This document shows positions 6,033-14,250 of a stretch of DNA of 26,146 bases, one piece after another. The position numbers and the translations under genes are program-made. The DNA is taken from positions 1-26,146 of the forward strand of contig JBJOII010000051.1 of assembly GCA_046047235.1 (NCBI GenBank), written 5' to 3'. Within the stretch, counting starts at the first letter, position 1, and every line of letters starts with the position of its first letter. The notes under the pieces are model-generated. The model saw only the letters and a list, made by a program, of their open reading frames with translations. It was not told where the DNA came from and ran no database searches. The DNA is from JBMTVN01 sp046047235 (lineage in GTDB: Bacteria > Verrucomicrobiota > Verrucomicrobiia > Limisphaerales > JAHDYP01).

Positions 6033-6114
6033 GCGCTAAGCGGTAAGGGGTAAGGGGTAAGCGCAGAGGGCTGCCTGTCCGCCATAGCCTTGGCGAAGGC
6101 GGAAGGGCTGAGGG
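5967..6114. repeat. Composite repeat spanning the kinase 3' end
   Basis: A perfect 10-bp inverted repeat, CTTCCTGCGT (5967-5976) and ACGCAGGAAG (5989-5998), has as its left arm the kinase codons for L-P-A. Eleven in-phase 7-nt units follow (5994-6070): GGAAGAG, AGGAGAG, AGGGGCG, GTAAGCG, CTAAGCG, GTAAGCG, CTAAGCG, GTAAGGG, GTAAGGG, GTAAGCG, CAGAGGG. Then comes the cassette GAGGGCTGCCTGTCC (6066-6080), a hairpin TCCGCC (6078-6083)/GGCGGA (6098-6103), and GGAAGGGCTGAGGG (6101-6114). The cassette ends 19 bp before the convergent SleB-like stop codon. Confidence 0.88.
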
Positions 6115-6133
6115 TCGCTGTTCTGTGGTCGGG

Positions 6134-6652
6134 TCAGATCCAGGGGAGTCGATAGAAGGCGTGTGCGCCGATGATGGCCACCGGCTCGTAGCCTTCGGCC
6201 CAGTAGGGGATTTCTGTGGAGATGACGAAGTGGGTTGCGCCCTGTGTGATACCGGGGAGTTGGCTGGGGTAGCGACAGACCATGCGGGAGATTTCGAGGG
6301 CTTTTTTGTATTCGGGGGCTTTCTGGAATTTTGTGATGAGGGCATCGATGTGGGTTCCGTTGAGGCAGGAGAAGGCGTGGTAGCCGTTTTTGCCGGTGGT
6401 GACGATGCGCAGGGGTGTTCGTTTGAGGCGGTTGGCGCGTTCGCGGATGACTTCACCGACGGCGGTCATTCCGATGGTGCCTTCGCCCCAGGCTTCGCCC
6501 ATGAGCACGGCGGCGACCGCTTTTTCCTGATAGGAGGGGGAGTGGCCGGAGGTATCGCCGAGAAAGAGTAGAATCAGAAAGGCGACGATCAGGAAGCGAT
6601 CGCGGAGGCTGATTCTGGTTTTCGGCTTGGTCGGTCTTCGGCGTTTGGGCAC
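6134..6652 (-). CDS. Membrane-anchored SleB-like cell wall hydrolase
   Basis: 172 residues. An Arg/Lys-rich start (MPKRRRPTKPKTR) and one hydrophobic segment (about 20-33) suggest a type II signal anchor or uncleaved signal, placing the catalytic part outside the membrane. The rest matches the Hydrolase_2/SleB family: AVAAVLMGEAWGEGTIGMTAVGEVIRERA is written over more than one motif, MGEAWGEG carrying the conserved catalytic-type glutamates; later FSCLN and GATHFVIST, and the C-terminal IGAHAFYRLPW. Family enzymes are N-acetylmuramyl-residue or lytic-transglycosylase-type peptidoglycan hydrolases; in a non-sporeformer a role in wall remodelling is more likely than spore cortex lysis. The start is a GTG at 6652 with no clear ribosome site; the next in-frame ATG would delete the anchor. 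Confidence 0.85.
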   Translation of the reverse strand: MPKRRRPTKPKTRISLRDRFLIVAFLILLFLGDTSGHSPSYQEKAVAAVLMGEAWGEGTIGMTAVGEVIRERANRLKRTPLRIVTTGKNGYHAFSCLNGTHIDALITKFQKAPEYKKALEISRMVCRYPSQLPGITQGATHFVISTEIPYWAEGYEPVAIIGAHAFYRLPWI

Positions 6653-6746
6653 GGGTGATGTTAGAAAGTAACTGTGGCTGTGTGGGTGTCAATGGTTCGG
6701 GAGTGGGTTGCTTGCCAGACTGGGTTTGGACGATAAGCTGGCAGGC

Positions 6747-8045
6747 ATGAAGCCTTGGGTGAGCATGTTGCTGTTGTCTGTTGTCGTAGCGTTGGGAGGG
6801 GAAGCCGAGCGGTTCCCGAATATCCTGTTGATCATCTCGGATGACCAGGCGTGGGGGGATTACAGTTTCATGGGGCATCGCGAGATTGAGACCCCTCACT
6901 TGGACAAGCTGGCCTCCGAGTCGCTGGTGTTTCATCGGGGCTACACCACGGCGCCGTTGTGTCGTCCCGCCCTGGCCAGCATCGTCACGGGCTTGTATCC
7001 GCATCAGCATGGAGTGACGGGCAATGATCCGGCCCTGCCGAAGCCGGGGGTGAATGCGATGACGGAGAGACAGAACCCTGAGTTTTCCCGATATTATGAG
7101 ACGATGGTGGGGAATTTTAGGCAGCGACCGAACATGGTCCGGGACTTGGTGGGGCGGGGGTATGCGGCCTTGCAGACGGGGAAGTGGTGGGAGGGAGATC
7201 CGGTGAAGGTGGGAGGTTTTACTTCGGCCATGACGCGGGGGGAGGGGGCGGGGGCGAGGCATGGGGATGACGGACTGAAGGTGGGGCGCGAGGGTTTGGA
7301 ACCGGTGGAATCCTTCATCAAGGAAGCTGGCGACCGGCCGTGGCTGGTTTGGTATGCTCCGTTTCTGCCGCATGCGCCTCACACGCCTCCAGAGGATTTG
7401 CTGGCCAAGTATCTTACGAGGACGGCGCATGAGCCTTTGGCGCGGTATTGGGCCTGTGTGGAGTGGTTTGATCGTACCTGTGGTGACTTGCTTGAGTTGG
7501 TGGAGCGGGAAGGGGAGGGGGAGACAATTGTGATCTACACCACAGATAATGGGTGGATACAGGACGAGGCTCGAATGAACCGGTACGGGCCGCGATCGAA
7601 GCAGACGTCTTATGAAGGCGGAGTCAGGACACCGTTGATGATACGCTGGCCAGGCCACGTGCAGCCCCGGGTGGATCGGGGGAACCCCGTCAGCAACATT
7701 GATATTTGGCCTACCTTGGCCGCCATGTTGGGGGTGTCGGTGCCGAAGAGTGTGCCCGGGATCAATCTGATCGATTCGGCTGCGGTGGCGCGGCGGGGGC
7801 GGGTTTTTGGCGGGCAGTATGCGCACGATGTGGCGGATGTGGATTGGCCGACCCGGAGTTTGCAGCGGCGTTGGGTGGTGGACGGTTGGTGGAAGCTGAT
7901 GGCGGAGGCGGGGTCCCGGAGCGTGGAGTTGTATGACTTGGAGCATGATCCGGCTGAGTTGAGCAATCTCGCTGCCGGCAATCCCGGCAAGGTTCTGGAG
8001 TTGTTGGGGGTGCTGGACGGCTGGTGGGACGGGGGGCGGCCTTGA
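6747..8045 (+). CDS. Exported sulfatase-family hydrolase with altered active site
   Basis: 432 residues from the ATG at 6747, chosen because it begins a signal peptide (MKPWVSMLLLSVVVALGGEA). Alkaline-phosphatase-superfamily sulfatase features: metal-binding SDDQAWGDY (D32, D33), nucleophile region APLCRPALASIVTG (C72), QTGKWWEG (K146), LPHAPHTPP (H209), TTDNGW (D267, N268) and SKQTSYEGGVRTP (K285). Two positions depart from the classical S1 arylsulfatase site: the C-x-P-x-R motif reads C-R-P-A-L (Leu76 for Arg) and the GKWHxG motif reads GKWWEG (Trp148 for His). The Arg is part of the signal read by formylglycine-generating enzyme, so cysteine maturation and sulfate-ester specificity are both in doubt. 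Probably periplasmic. Followed by a DUF2007-like gene after 45 bp. Confidence 0.9.
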   Translation: MKPWVSMLLLSVVVALGGEAERFPNILLIISDDQAWGDYSFMGHREIETPHLDKLASESLVFHRGYTTAPLCRPALASIVTGLYPHQHGVTGNDPALPKPGVNAMTERQNPEFSRYYETMVGNFRQRPNMVRDLVGRGYAALQTGKWWEGDPVKVGGFTSAMTRGEGAGARHGDDGLKVGREGLEPVESFIKEAGDRPWLVWYAPFLPHAPHTPPEDLLAKYLTRTAHEPLARYWACVEWFDRTCGDLLELVEREGEGETIVIYTTDNGWIQDEARMNRYGPRSKQTSYEGGVRTPLMIRWPGHVQPRVDRGNPVSNIDIWPTLAAMLGVSVPKSVPGINLIDSAAVARRGRVFGGQYAHDVADVDWPTRSLQRRWVVDGWWKLMAEAGSRSVELYDLEHDPAELSNLAAGNPGKVLELLGVLDGWWDGGRP

Positions 8046-8090
8046 GCTCCGGGTTGATTTGAAGGGGCGGATAGACGAATTTGTGTCTCC

Positions 8091-8324
8091 ATGGAAGATG
8101 CACATTTGGTTAAGGTTGCGGTTCTGGATACTGAGGTGCAGGCCGAGTTGGTGGGTGCGGTGCTGCGTGACCAGGGTATACCGCATATTTTGAGGACCTA
8201 CCGGGACTCCGCCTATGACGGGCTATTTCAGGGTATGAGGGGCTGGGGACACGTAGAGGCTGCGGAGAGGGACAGGGAGGCGGTATTGCAGGTGATTCGT
8301 GACATGGTCGAGGGTGTTGAGTGA
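8091..8324 (+). CDS. DUF2007-like small protein
   Basis: 77 residues: MEDAHLVKVAVLDTEVQAEL opens a short beta-alpha fold, followed by VGAVLRDQGIPHIL, an aromatic/acidic middle (YRDSAYDGLFQGMRGWGHVE) and a final helix (RDREAVLQVIRDMVEG). This matches the layout of DUF2007 putative signal-transducing proteins: a hydrophobic strand, T-x-x-x-A-E helix, L-x-x-x-G-I, a variable loop and a closing helix. Function in the family is unknown. It follows the sulfatase gene by 45 bp on the same strand and may share its transcript; there is no good ribosome site before the ATG. Confidence 0.65.
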   Translation: MEDAHLVKVAVLDTEVQAELVGAVLRDQGIPHILRTYRDSAYDGLFQGMRGWGHVEAAERDREAVLQVIRDMVEGVE

Positions 8325-8347
8325 GGGGCAGGGAGTGAGCAGGGGGT

Positions 8348-8544
8348 GGCAGGTTGCTGCCCAGATATGGCGGATAGAATTTTTGGCTGGGCACTGTGGC
8401 CCATGCAAAGGCGGGGCGGATGGGGGCTGGTTCCCAAACGCCGTCTGCGGGGAGCCGGATGCGTCGGTGGCTGCGAGTGCAAGTTGTTGATGTTGTGGTG
8501 CTGAAGTTTTTTTCTTGAAGCCGGTTGTTTGGCATGGAACCAGC
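8348..8544 (+). promoter_or_regulatory. Possible structured 5' leader of Calx-beta gene
   Basis: The 268-bp spacer 8325-8592 has no gene. It contains a small hairpin GGCAG (8348-8352)/CTGCC (8357-8361), and a perfect 9-nt long-range inverted repeat GCTGGTTCC (8426-8434)/GGAACCAGC (8536-8544) that would enclose about 100 nt ending 48 bases before the ATG at 8593. The enclosed part includes CCC/GGG pairing opportunities and a T7 run near 8509-8516. I could not match it to a known riboswitch class. Structure is inferred from complementarity only. Confidence 0.35.
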
Positions 8545-8592
8545 AAATGAAGAGTCCCAAGCACGCAATCACATTCAAAATCAACTGAAGAC

Positions 8593-10710
8593 ATGAGGAG
8601 CGTATCAAATTGTGTACAGGTCGTATGGGGATGGTTCGCTGTTCTCCTGGTATGGGGCACTACGTCGGTTGCGGTCGGGCAGGTGAGTGCACCGGTGGTG
8701 ACGCTGCAGGTTCGGGATGGTGTAGCAACTGAGCAGAGTCCGTTTGTGGATTCCATACCGGACACGGCTGAGGTGGTGTTCATTCGGAGGGGGGATGTGA
8801 CGAAGCCGTTGACTGTTTACGTCATGACCGGTGGGACGGCGGTCGCGGGCAAGGATTATGCGGTGATTGGTCCTGAGGTGGTGATTCCTGCGGGTGAGGC
8901 TGAGTTGGCGGTGGTGATTTCTGCTCTGGACGATGATATTGCCGAGCCGGACGAGAGTTTGGTGATCTCGATCATCATTCCTCCGGGTTTGCCGGGGGAG
9001 CCGTCGCCGTATCGCGTGGGCGTTCCGGGAGAGGGGCGGATCATCATTCGGGATGATGAGGCGGGGGGCAATCGGCTGCCGCGTGTGGCGATTACCGATC
9101 CGGAGGATGGTTTCATGGTTAGGCCGGGGGAGAGCGTTGGAGTGCGGGTTGTGGCGAGGGATGACGATGGATGGGTTGGGGGGATGGCGCTGTATGTTGG
9201 GGGGCGACTCTTTGCTGAGCAGGTGATCGAGTTTGTTCAGCCTCCGGAGCCGGGTCAGGAGCAGGTGTTTGAGTTTGAGTGGGAAGGAACCGAAGCGGGG
9301 GTGTATGCCCTGAGGGTCAGGGCGACGGATGATCAGGGTGCGCAATCGTGGTCGAGTCCTGTTCGGGTTGGAGTTGTGGAGGGCTCGGGGCAGACCGTTG
9401 TGGGCATTGTTGCCGTGGATGCTCTGGCTGTGGAGCCCGGACCTGATGGGGGGGGTGATCCAGCGATGTTTGCGGTTTGTCGGCGGGGCGACCTGGGTGT
9501 GCCGCTGGCTGTCTATTACCAGGTTGGTGGTACGGCGGAGAACGGGGTTGACTATGAATGGCTCAGCGGCGAGGTGGTGATTCCGGAGGGGCAATGGGGG
9601 GTTCGCCTGCGTGTGGTGCCGCTGGCGGATGATGTTGAGGAGGCTGCGGAGTCGGTGGTGGTGAAGTTGGTTGATCCGGTGTGTATTCCGGTAGAGCCGC
9701 CGCCAGTTGGCTGCTATCGCGTGGGGCTTATGGCGGCTGCGGAGGTGCGGTTGATGGATGCCAATCCGGTAGAGAATCTCCCGCCTAAAGTAGAGTTGCT
9801 GCGTCCGCATGATGGCGAGGTGTTTCATGCGCCGGCGGATATCAAGCTGGTTGCGGCGGCTGGTGATCGGGACGGTCGTGTGGTTCAGGTGGCGTTCTAC
9901 GGTGATGGCGAATTGCTTCACGAATGGGTTGCGGAGGAGAATATGGACCTGGATTGGGGGGGGCAGGAGTTCTGTGCTTTTACGCATGTGTGGGAGGGGG
10001 TGCAGGAGGGGTTGCATGAAGTCGTGGTGGTAGCGACGGACGATGATGGCGCGAGCACGCGGTCGAGGGTTGTTTCGCTGCAGGTGGTTGGGGTATTGGA
10101 GCCGCCGGTTGTGCGTATTGTGGCAAGTGATCCGCGGGCTGTGGAGGGGGAGGATGCAACAACGTCGCGGCCTGCCCGGTTCCGTGTCTGGCGGACGGGG
10201 GACCTGGCCGGTGCTTTGACCGTGTGGTATTCGGTGGGAGGCACGGCTACACCGGATTCTGACTACGCCGGGTTGCCGGGGACTGTGGTGATTCCAGAGG
10301 GCCGGAAGAGTGCGGGCATTGAGATCCTGCCTTTGCCGGACGGGGAAGTGGAGCGAGTGGAGACGGTTCTGGTGAGGCTTGAACCTTCTCCGTTGATGGG
10401 CCCGGTTGAGAGTTATCGTGTGGGGCATCCCGCGAAGGCGATGGTGGTGATTGTGGATGCTGGAGAGGGCCCTTGTGAGGCGAGGTCGCTGCCGGGATTG
10501 GGTTTCGAGCTGGGTCTTCGGGGTGAGCAGGGGATGCCTTACCGGGTGGAGGCGAGTGACGACATGGTGCACTGGGTGCCGGTGGCGGATGTGTTGGGGG
10601 ATGCGGATGGTCGTGTTCGATTTGTGGATCCGGAGAGGCGTTTGGACGGTCCATGTTTCTACCGTATACGGCCATCATTGGTGGAGGCGATCGAGGCCAT
10701 GGAGGAGTGA
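8593..10710 (+). CDS. Secreted protein with three Calx-beta and two Ig-like domains
   Basis: 705 residues. Signal peptide about 1-30 (hydrophobic WGWFAVLLVWGTTSVAVGQ). Domains alternate: Calx-beta 1 (about 34-155; VMTGGTAVAGKDYAVIG, ALDDDIAEPDESLVISI, IIRDDE), Ig-like 1 (163-261; P-R-V-A-I-T-D-P-E-D-G start, VYALRVRATDDQGA end), Calx-beta 2 (270-390; VGGTAENGVDYEWLSG, LADDVEEAAESVVVKL), Ig-like 2 (398-498; ELLRPHDGEVF, HEVVVVATDDDGAST), Calx-beta 3 (505-623; VGGTATPDSDYAGLPG, LPDGEVERVETVLVRL). A C-terminal module (about 645-694) reads PYRVEASDDMVHWVPV through CFYRIRP. Calx-beta domains bind Ca2+ through acidic residues, seen here as DDD/DDE clusters. No enzyme domain or membrane anchor is visible, so it is probably a secreted or surface structural/adhesive protein. 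Confidence 0.92.
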   Translation: MRSVSNCVQVVWGWFAVLLVWGTTSVAVGQVSAPVVTLQVRDGVATEQSPFVDSIPDTAEVVFIRRGDVTKPLTVYVMTGGTAVAGKDYAVIGPEVVIPAGEAELAVVISALDDDIAEPDESLVISIIIPPGLPGEPSPYRVGVPGEGRIIIRDDEAGGNRLPRVAITDPEDGFMVRPGESVGVRVVARDDDGWVGGMALYVGGRLFAEQVIEFVQPPEPGQEQVFEFEWEGTEAGVYALRVRATDDQGAQSWSSPVRVGVVEGSGQTVVGIVAVDALAVEPGPDGGGDPAMFAVCRRGDLGVPLAVYYQVGGTAENGVDYEWLSGEVVIPEGQWGVRLRVVPLADDVEEAAESVVVKLVDPVCIPVEPPPVGCYRVGLMAAAEVRLMDANPVENLPPKVELLRPHDGEVFHAPADIKLVAAAGDRDGRVVQVAFYGDGELLHEWVAEENMDLDWGGQEFCAFTHVWEGVQEGLHEVVVVATDDDGASTRSRVVSLQVVGVLEPPVVRIVASDPRAVEGEDATTSRPARFRVWRTGDLAGALTVWYSVGGTATPDSDYAGLPGTVVIPEGRKSAGIEILPLPDGEVERVETVLVRLEPSPLMGPVESYRVGHPAKAMVVIVDAGEGPCEARSLPGLGFELGLRGEQGMPYRVEASDDMVHWVPVADVLGDADGRVRFVDPERRLDGPCFYRIRPSLVEAIEAMEE

Positions 10711-10842
10711 TCTTTGATTTCGCGGGGACCTTGCCGGGGCTGGGGCTGGCAGACAAGCGTGTGGTTGCCGGTCCTCCTCCGCGGGTGCGGGTGAGCAGTT
10801 GAGAGACTGTGTTGGCGGGGTCTCCGCGAGGGTTGGACCAAC

Positions 10843-10874
10843 GAGCTGCGCGTCCTGTCGGGGGCGCGCAGCTC
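10843..10874. terminator. Perfect 10-bp hairpin between convergent genes
   Basis: GAGCTGCGCG (10843-10852), a 12-nt loop, and CGCGCAGCTC (10865-10874) form a perfect stem. It lies between the convergent ends of the Calx-beta gene (stop at 10710) and the PVC-type cytochrome gene (stop at 10899), 24 bp from the latter. Location and symmetry suit a bidirectional transcription end point, but neither side has a T-run, so it could instead be another repeat-family hairpin. Nothing else was recognised in 10711-10898. Confidence 0.6.
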
Positions 10875-10898
10875 TTGCCTGTTCAGCGTGGTGAGGGG

Positions 10899-13800
10899 TT
10901 ATCGCGCACCCCATCGGGTGTTGGTCAGGAAGGCGAGGAGATCGGAGAGTTCCTGTGGGGTGAGTTGGGTATCCAAGCCGGAGGGCATGACAGAGAGGGT
11001 GCCCGGGCGCATTTCGGTGATATCGGCTTTGGAGATGCGCATGGTTGAGTTGGCCCCCAGGGTGAGCTGGATTTCTGTGGCGGTTTCGTTGGCGAGGATG
11101 CCGCTGTAGTCTTCGCCGTCCGCGGTGGCGATCACGACGGGTTCATAACTGCGGACGAAGCTGTTACTGGGGTAGACGAGTGCTTCGAGCAGGTCCTTTT
11201 CCGTGCGGATTTGGCCGATGCTGGTTAAGTCGGGGCCGACCTTGCCGCCGAGGTAACCCATGGCGTGGCAGGTTGCGCAGGCGGTTTTTTCACTATTGAA
11301 GACGGCTTGGCCGCGGCGGATGTCGCCTGGTGTTTGGCGGAGTTGGCTGAGGAGTTGTTCTATCCTGGCGGACTGTTCGGCGGGGTCGGCATCGAGTTCG
11401 CGGAGGATTTCCAGGCCTTGTTGCTCGACTTCAGAGGGGAACTGGAGGAGCAGAGATTTCAGAGTGGCTGGCTGGATGGTGCGGAGGGCGGGGGAGCGTT
11501 TGATTGAGGCGACGAGCTGGAGCCCGAGTTCGGCATTGGATTGGTCCTTGAAGGCGTCGAGCAGGGGGTTGAGTTCCATGGGGCCGACGAGTGCGAGGTG
11601 TTCGGCGAGGCGGGCGTGTTGTTTCGGTGTGAGGGTTATTCGGGTTAGGGCCTGTGTGGCTGCGGTGCGTCGGCTGGCGGGGAGTTCCGGGTTGAGTTCT
11701 TCCAGCAGCAGGTCGAACAGTTCGGGGGTGATGGCAGGGATGCGGCCGGTTGCGGCGGCGAGTGCCTGGATCCGGATGTCAGGCGGGAAGAGGCGAGTGT
11801 TGCTGATGAACGTGAGGTAGCGGGAGACCGAGGTGGGCAGCGGCTCGTTTTTGGGGAATGGCCAGGACGAGGCTGCGCTGATCGCCTGGCGGAGGAGTTC
11901 TTCATCCGGGGAGTTGAGTGATGTGGTTTCAGCCGACATCCAGAGGTCTTTGAGCGTGGCGACCAGAGCGTTTATCCAGCTGTCCGGGGGCGGGTTGGGG
12001 GCGGCCTCACCCATAGTCTGAAGCAGCAGGCCTTTGGTCGATAGAGCTGTGTCCGGATCCGTGAGTATGGTTGCGGCCAGGTCCTGAATGTCTCTGTGGC
12101 GCAGGAATATCTTCAGCTGTTGCTTGAGTTCCTCTTGTTCTGAGGCGGGGAGGTCTGCCGTGAGCAGGCGCTGCTTTAATTCCGGTGCCACTGAGGGTGC
12201 CCAGTCGAGGTGGTGTTGGGTGATCCAGCGGGCAGTTTGGCGGAGTGTGTTGTTGGAGGAGGACAGGAGCGGGATCACATCGGCTGGCTGCAGCGAGTCT
12301 CTGTCGATTTGGTCCAGAGCGATGAGGGTTGCGCGGCGGACGTTGGGATCACTGGACTTCAGACCGGACCGGGTTGCCTGGGTGTCGGCTATTTCGATCA
12401 GGGCAAAGATCAGGGCATGTTCCTGTATGCGGATGGCGTCGGGATGTTCCGGGAAGTTGTCCCGGAAGCTGCCCAGAGCCTTGAAGATTGCCTGGATGGC
12501 GGAGGGGTCGCCGATTCGGCCGAGGGCTTCCGCGGCTTTGCGTTGGAGGAAGGGATTGGTGGAGTTGAGCAGGGTCAGGACCGTGGGGAGTGCTGCAGGA
12601 TCGCGATGCATGGCCACGGAGTGAAGCGCTGTTTGCTGCAGGCTGGGCTTGGGGTCGGTTAGGAGAGTGCGGACGGCGTTGCGCGCTTCGGGGTTGTGAA
12701 TGCGGGTGAGGGTCCAGACCGCGTTTCGTCGGGCGGTGAGGGGCAGGGTTGAGTCAGCGGCGGTGTGGGTGAGTGGTGTTACCGCCTCTTCACCCAGGCG
12801 GGTCAGGTGTCGGATGGCGCGGTCCTGGACGAAAGGGCGTGAATCGTTGAGCAGGGTTGCCAGTTCTGCTGGTGGGAGGTTTTGCCAATCGAGTGTGAGG
12901 CCGCGGGGATCCTCAATGTTGTGTGCTCCGGTGCGGCGGATGCGGTAGATGGCCCCGAGGACATCGGGCTTGGGGAGTTGTGAGGTTGGGCAACAGATCT
13001 TGTACCATCCGCCGGTATCAATGACGAGGAGGCTGCCGTCGGCGTCCTCCCAGACATCGGTGGGGTGGAAGTCGGGGTTGTCCGAGACGAGGAAATCTTC
13101 GTTGGCACTGGTATAGGTGCTGCCGATGGGGGTGAGAACGTGGCGCATGACCTTGCGCAGGTTGAACTCGGTGGAGAAGAGGTTGTTTTGGTATTCGGGG
13201 CCGAATTGATCAGAGGTGTAGCGGGTGAGGGCGCAGGCCGCGGCGGGACCGAGTTCGACGAGTGGCGGGAGGAGTTCTCCGGTTTGCTGGACGTTGTCGA
13301 GGACGCCATGAGGTTTTGGATAGGCGCCGCCATAGATCGCATGGACGATGGCATCACGACGTCCGGCGGCGGGGTGGTGGAAGAATGTTGTGATGAAGAA
13401 GACCTCTCCTTCGGGGCTGAAGGCGACCTCTACCGGGTTATCCATTCCGCCGCTCATGACGGAGTCGAGCTGTGAGTGGTCGGGCAGGGCGCGGAAGATG
13501 TGGGCTGCGCTGTCGTTGATCGGGCGGTATCCAGACCGGTCGTAGGTTTGTTGCGCGAAGGCACCTTTGCACCAGTAGATCCATCCATCGGGTCCGAGGT
13601 AAGGGCCGTGGAGATCGTTGGCGCAACCGGTGAGCGTTTGGCCCTGATGCCATTCAGTGCGGCGGTCAGCGATGCCGTCGTCATCCGTATCCTCGAGTTT
13701 CCAGATGGTCGGTGGTGCGCCGGTGTAGATAGCGCCTTCGTAGTAGAGGACGCCTTCGGGGAACATGAGCTGGTCGGCAAAGACTACCGAGGTGTCGAAG

Positions 13801-14087
13801 ATGCCGTCGTGATTGGTGTCTTCCAGTCGCACGATGCGGTGGGGCTTGTCTTCCAGTTGTTGAGCGACGGGGTCGTTGGAGCCGGACGAATCGGCAACGT
13901 AGAGCCGGCCCTGTTCGTCGAAGTCCGCCATCATGGGGCGCAGGGCCAGGGGTGGGGCGGCCACCAACTCCACCGTGAAGCCATCGGGGACCGTGAGGGT
14001 TTGGTTGGGGAAGCTGAACTGGGCGGCGGCGCTTGTGATGCAGGTGGCCAGCAGGATTGGCAGGGTGCTGGAGGATAGGGGGCTCAT
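10899..14087 (-). CDS. PVC-type beta-propeller/HEAT/cytochrome c exported protein
   Basis: 1062 residues from the ATG at 14087, which begins a signal peptide (MSPLSSSTLPILLATCITSA then AAQ); the frame stays open to 14330 but that part overlaps the permease gene end and intergenic repeats. Residues about 25-370 are the propeller-type dehydrogenase-like domain with PVC hallmarks: TVPDGFTVELVAAPP, MMADFDEQGRLYVAD, RIVRLEDTNHDGIFD, FPEGVLYY, KLEDTDDDGIADRR, DLHGPYLGPDGWIYW. Residues about 400-880 hold HEAT-like helical repeats (PFLQRKAAEALGRIGDPSA). The C-terminus is a c-type cytochrome with CATCH at 937-941, GPDLTSIG, a possible Met ligand at VMPSG, and a closing LTPQELSDLLAFL. Expected in the periplasm as an electron-transferring oxidoreductase; the substrate of this family is not established. 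Last gene of a possible minus-strand series with the permease, 163 bp apart. Confidence 0.93.
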   Translation of the reverse strand: MSPLSSSTLPILLATCITSAAAQFSFPNQTLTVPDGFTVELVAAPPLALRPMMADFDEQGRLYVADSSGSNDPVAQQLEDKPHRIVRLEDTNHDGIFDTSVVFADQLMFPEGVLYYEGAIYTGAPPTIWKLEDTDDDGIADRRTEWHQGQTLTGCANDLHGPYLGPDGWIYWCKGAFAQQTYDRSGYRPINDSAAHIFRALPDHSQLDSVMSGGMDNPVEVAFSPEGEVFFITTFFHHPAAGRRDAIVHAIYGGAYPKPHGVLDNVQQTGELLPPLVELGPAAACALTRYTSDQFGPEYQNNLFSTEFNLRKVMRHVLTPIGSTYTSANEDFLVSDNPDFHPTDVWEDADGSLLVIDTGGWYKICCPTSQLPKPDVLGAIYRIRRTGAHNIEDPRGLTLDWQNLPPAELATLLNDSRPFVQDRAIRHLTRLGEEAVTPLTHTAADSTLPLTARRNAVWTLTRIHNPEARNAVRTLLTDPKPSLQQTALHSVAMHRDPAALPTVLTLLNSTNPFLQRKAAEALGRIGDPSAIQAIFKALGSFRDNFPEHPDAIRIQEHALIFALIEIADTQATRSGLKSSDPNVRRATLIALDQIDRDSLQPADVIPLLSSSNNTLRQTARWITQHHLDWAPSVAPELKQRLLTADLPASEQEELKQQLKIFLRHRDIQDLAATILTDPDTALSTKGLLLQTMGEAAPNPPPDSWINALVATLKDLWMSAETTSLNSPDEELLRQAISAASSWPFPKNEPLPTSVSRYLTFISNTRLFPPDIRIQALAAATGRIPAITPELFDLLLEELNPELPASRRTAATQALTRITLTPKQHARLAEHLALVGPMELNPLLDAFKDQSNAELGLQLVASIKRSPALRTIQPATLKSLLLQFPSEVEQQGLEILRELDADPAEQSARIEQLLSQLRQTPGDIRRGQAVFNSEKTACATCHAMGYLGGKVGPDLTSIGQIRTEKDLLEALVYPSNSFVRSYEPVVIATADGEDYSGILANETATEIQLTLGANSTMRISKADITEMRPGTLSVMPSGLDTQLTPQELSDLLAFLTNTRWGAR

Positions 14088-14115
14088 GGGGTGGAAGTTA
14101 TGGGCATGCGGGGTT

Positions 14116-14245
14116 GCTTGCGCAAGCCGGGAAGGGTGGGGTTGGGGGTTGGTGGACAGGCGCTTCGCGCGAGGAGATGGGGTGCTTGGTGCGGTGGGGT
14201 GTCCGACTGATCGGGCGAGTTGGACTGATCGCAGACTGCGTCCGG
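14116..14245. repeat. 12-bp palindrome and nonamer array
   Basis: GCTTGCGCAAGC (14116-14127) is a perfect palindrome 29 bp upstream of the PVC-type cytochrome ATG. At 14201-14245 five 9-nt units follow in phase: GTCCGACTG, ATCGGGCGA, GTTGGACTG, ATCGCAGAC, TGCGTCCGG; the first and third fit RTCNGACTG closely and the others loosely. The array ends five bases before the permease stop codon. It fills much of the 163-bp space between the two minus-strand genes, so it would be in their joint transcript if they are co-transcribed. Confidence 0.6.
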
Positions 14246-14250
14246 TCGAT

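Noticed and set aside
6453..8186. A 577-codon open frame on the minus strand over the sulfatase gene
   Set aside because: It is antisense to a gene with clear sulfatase motifs, is full of Pro/Arg/His as expected from the complement of G-rich coding DNA, and shows no domain. The smaller SleB-like frame explains its end region better.
8380..8480. Cyclic-di-GMP riboswitch or group II intron domain V
   Set aside because: ATGCAAAGGC and GAGCCGGATGCG recall short conserved pieces of these RNAs, but the GGGCAAAC and receptor parts, or the matching complementary strand of domain V, are absent.
8605..10572. A 655-codon open frame on the minus strand over the Calx-beta gene
   Set aside because: Antisense shadow: the plus-strand frame has a signal peptide and repeated Calx-beta/Ig domains, while this one is His/Arg/Asn/Pro-rich without motifs.
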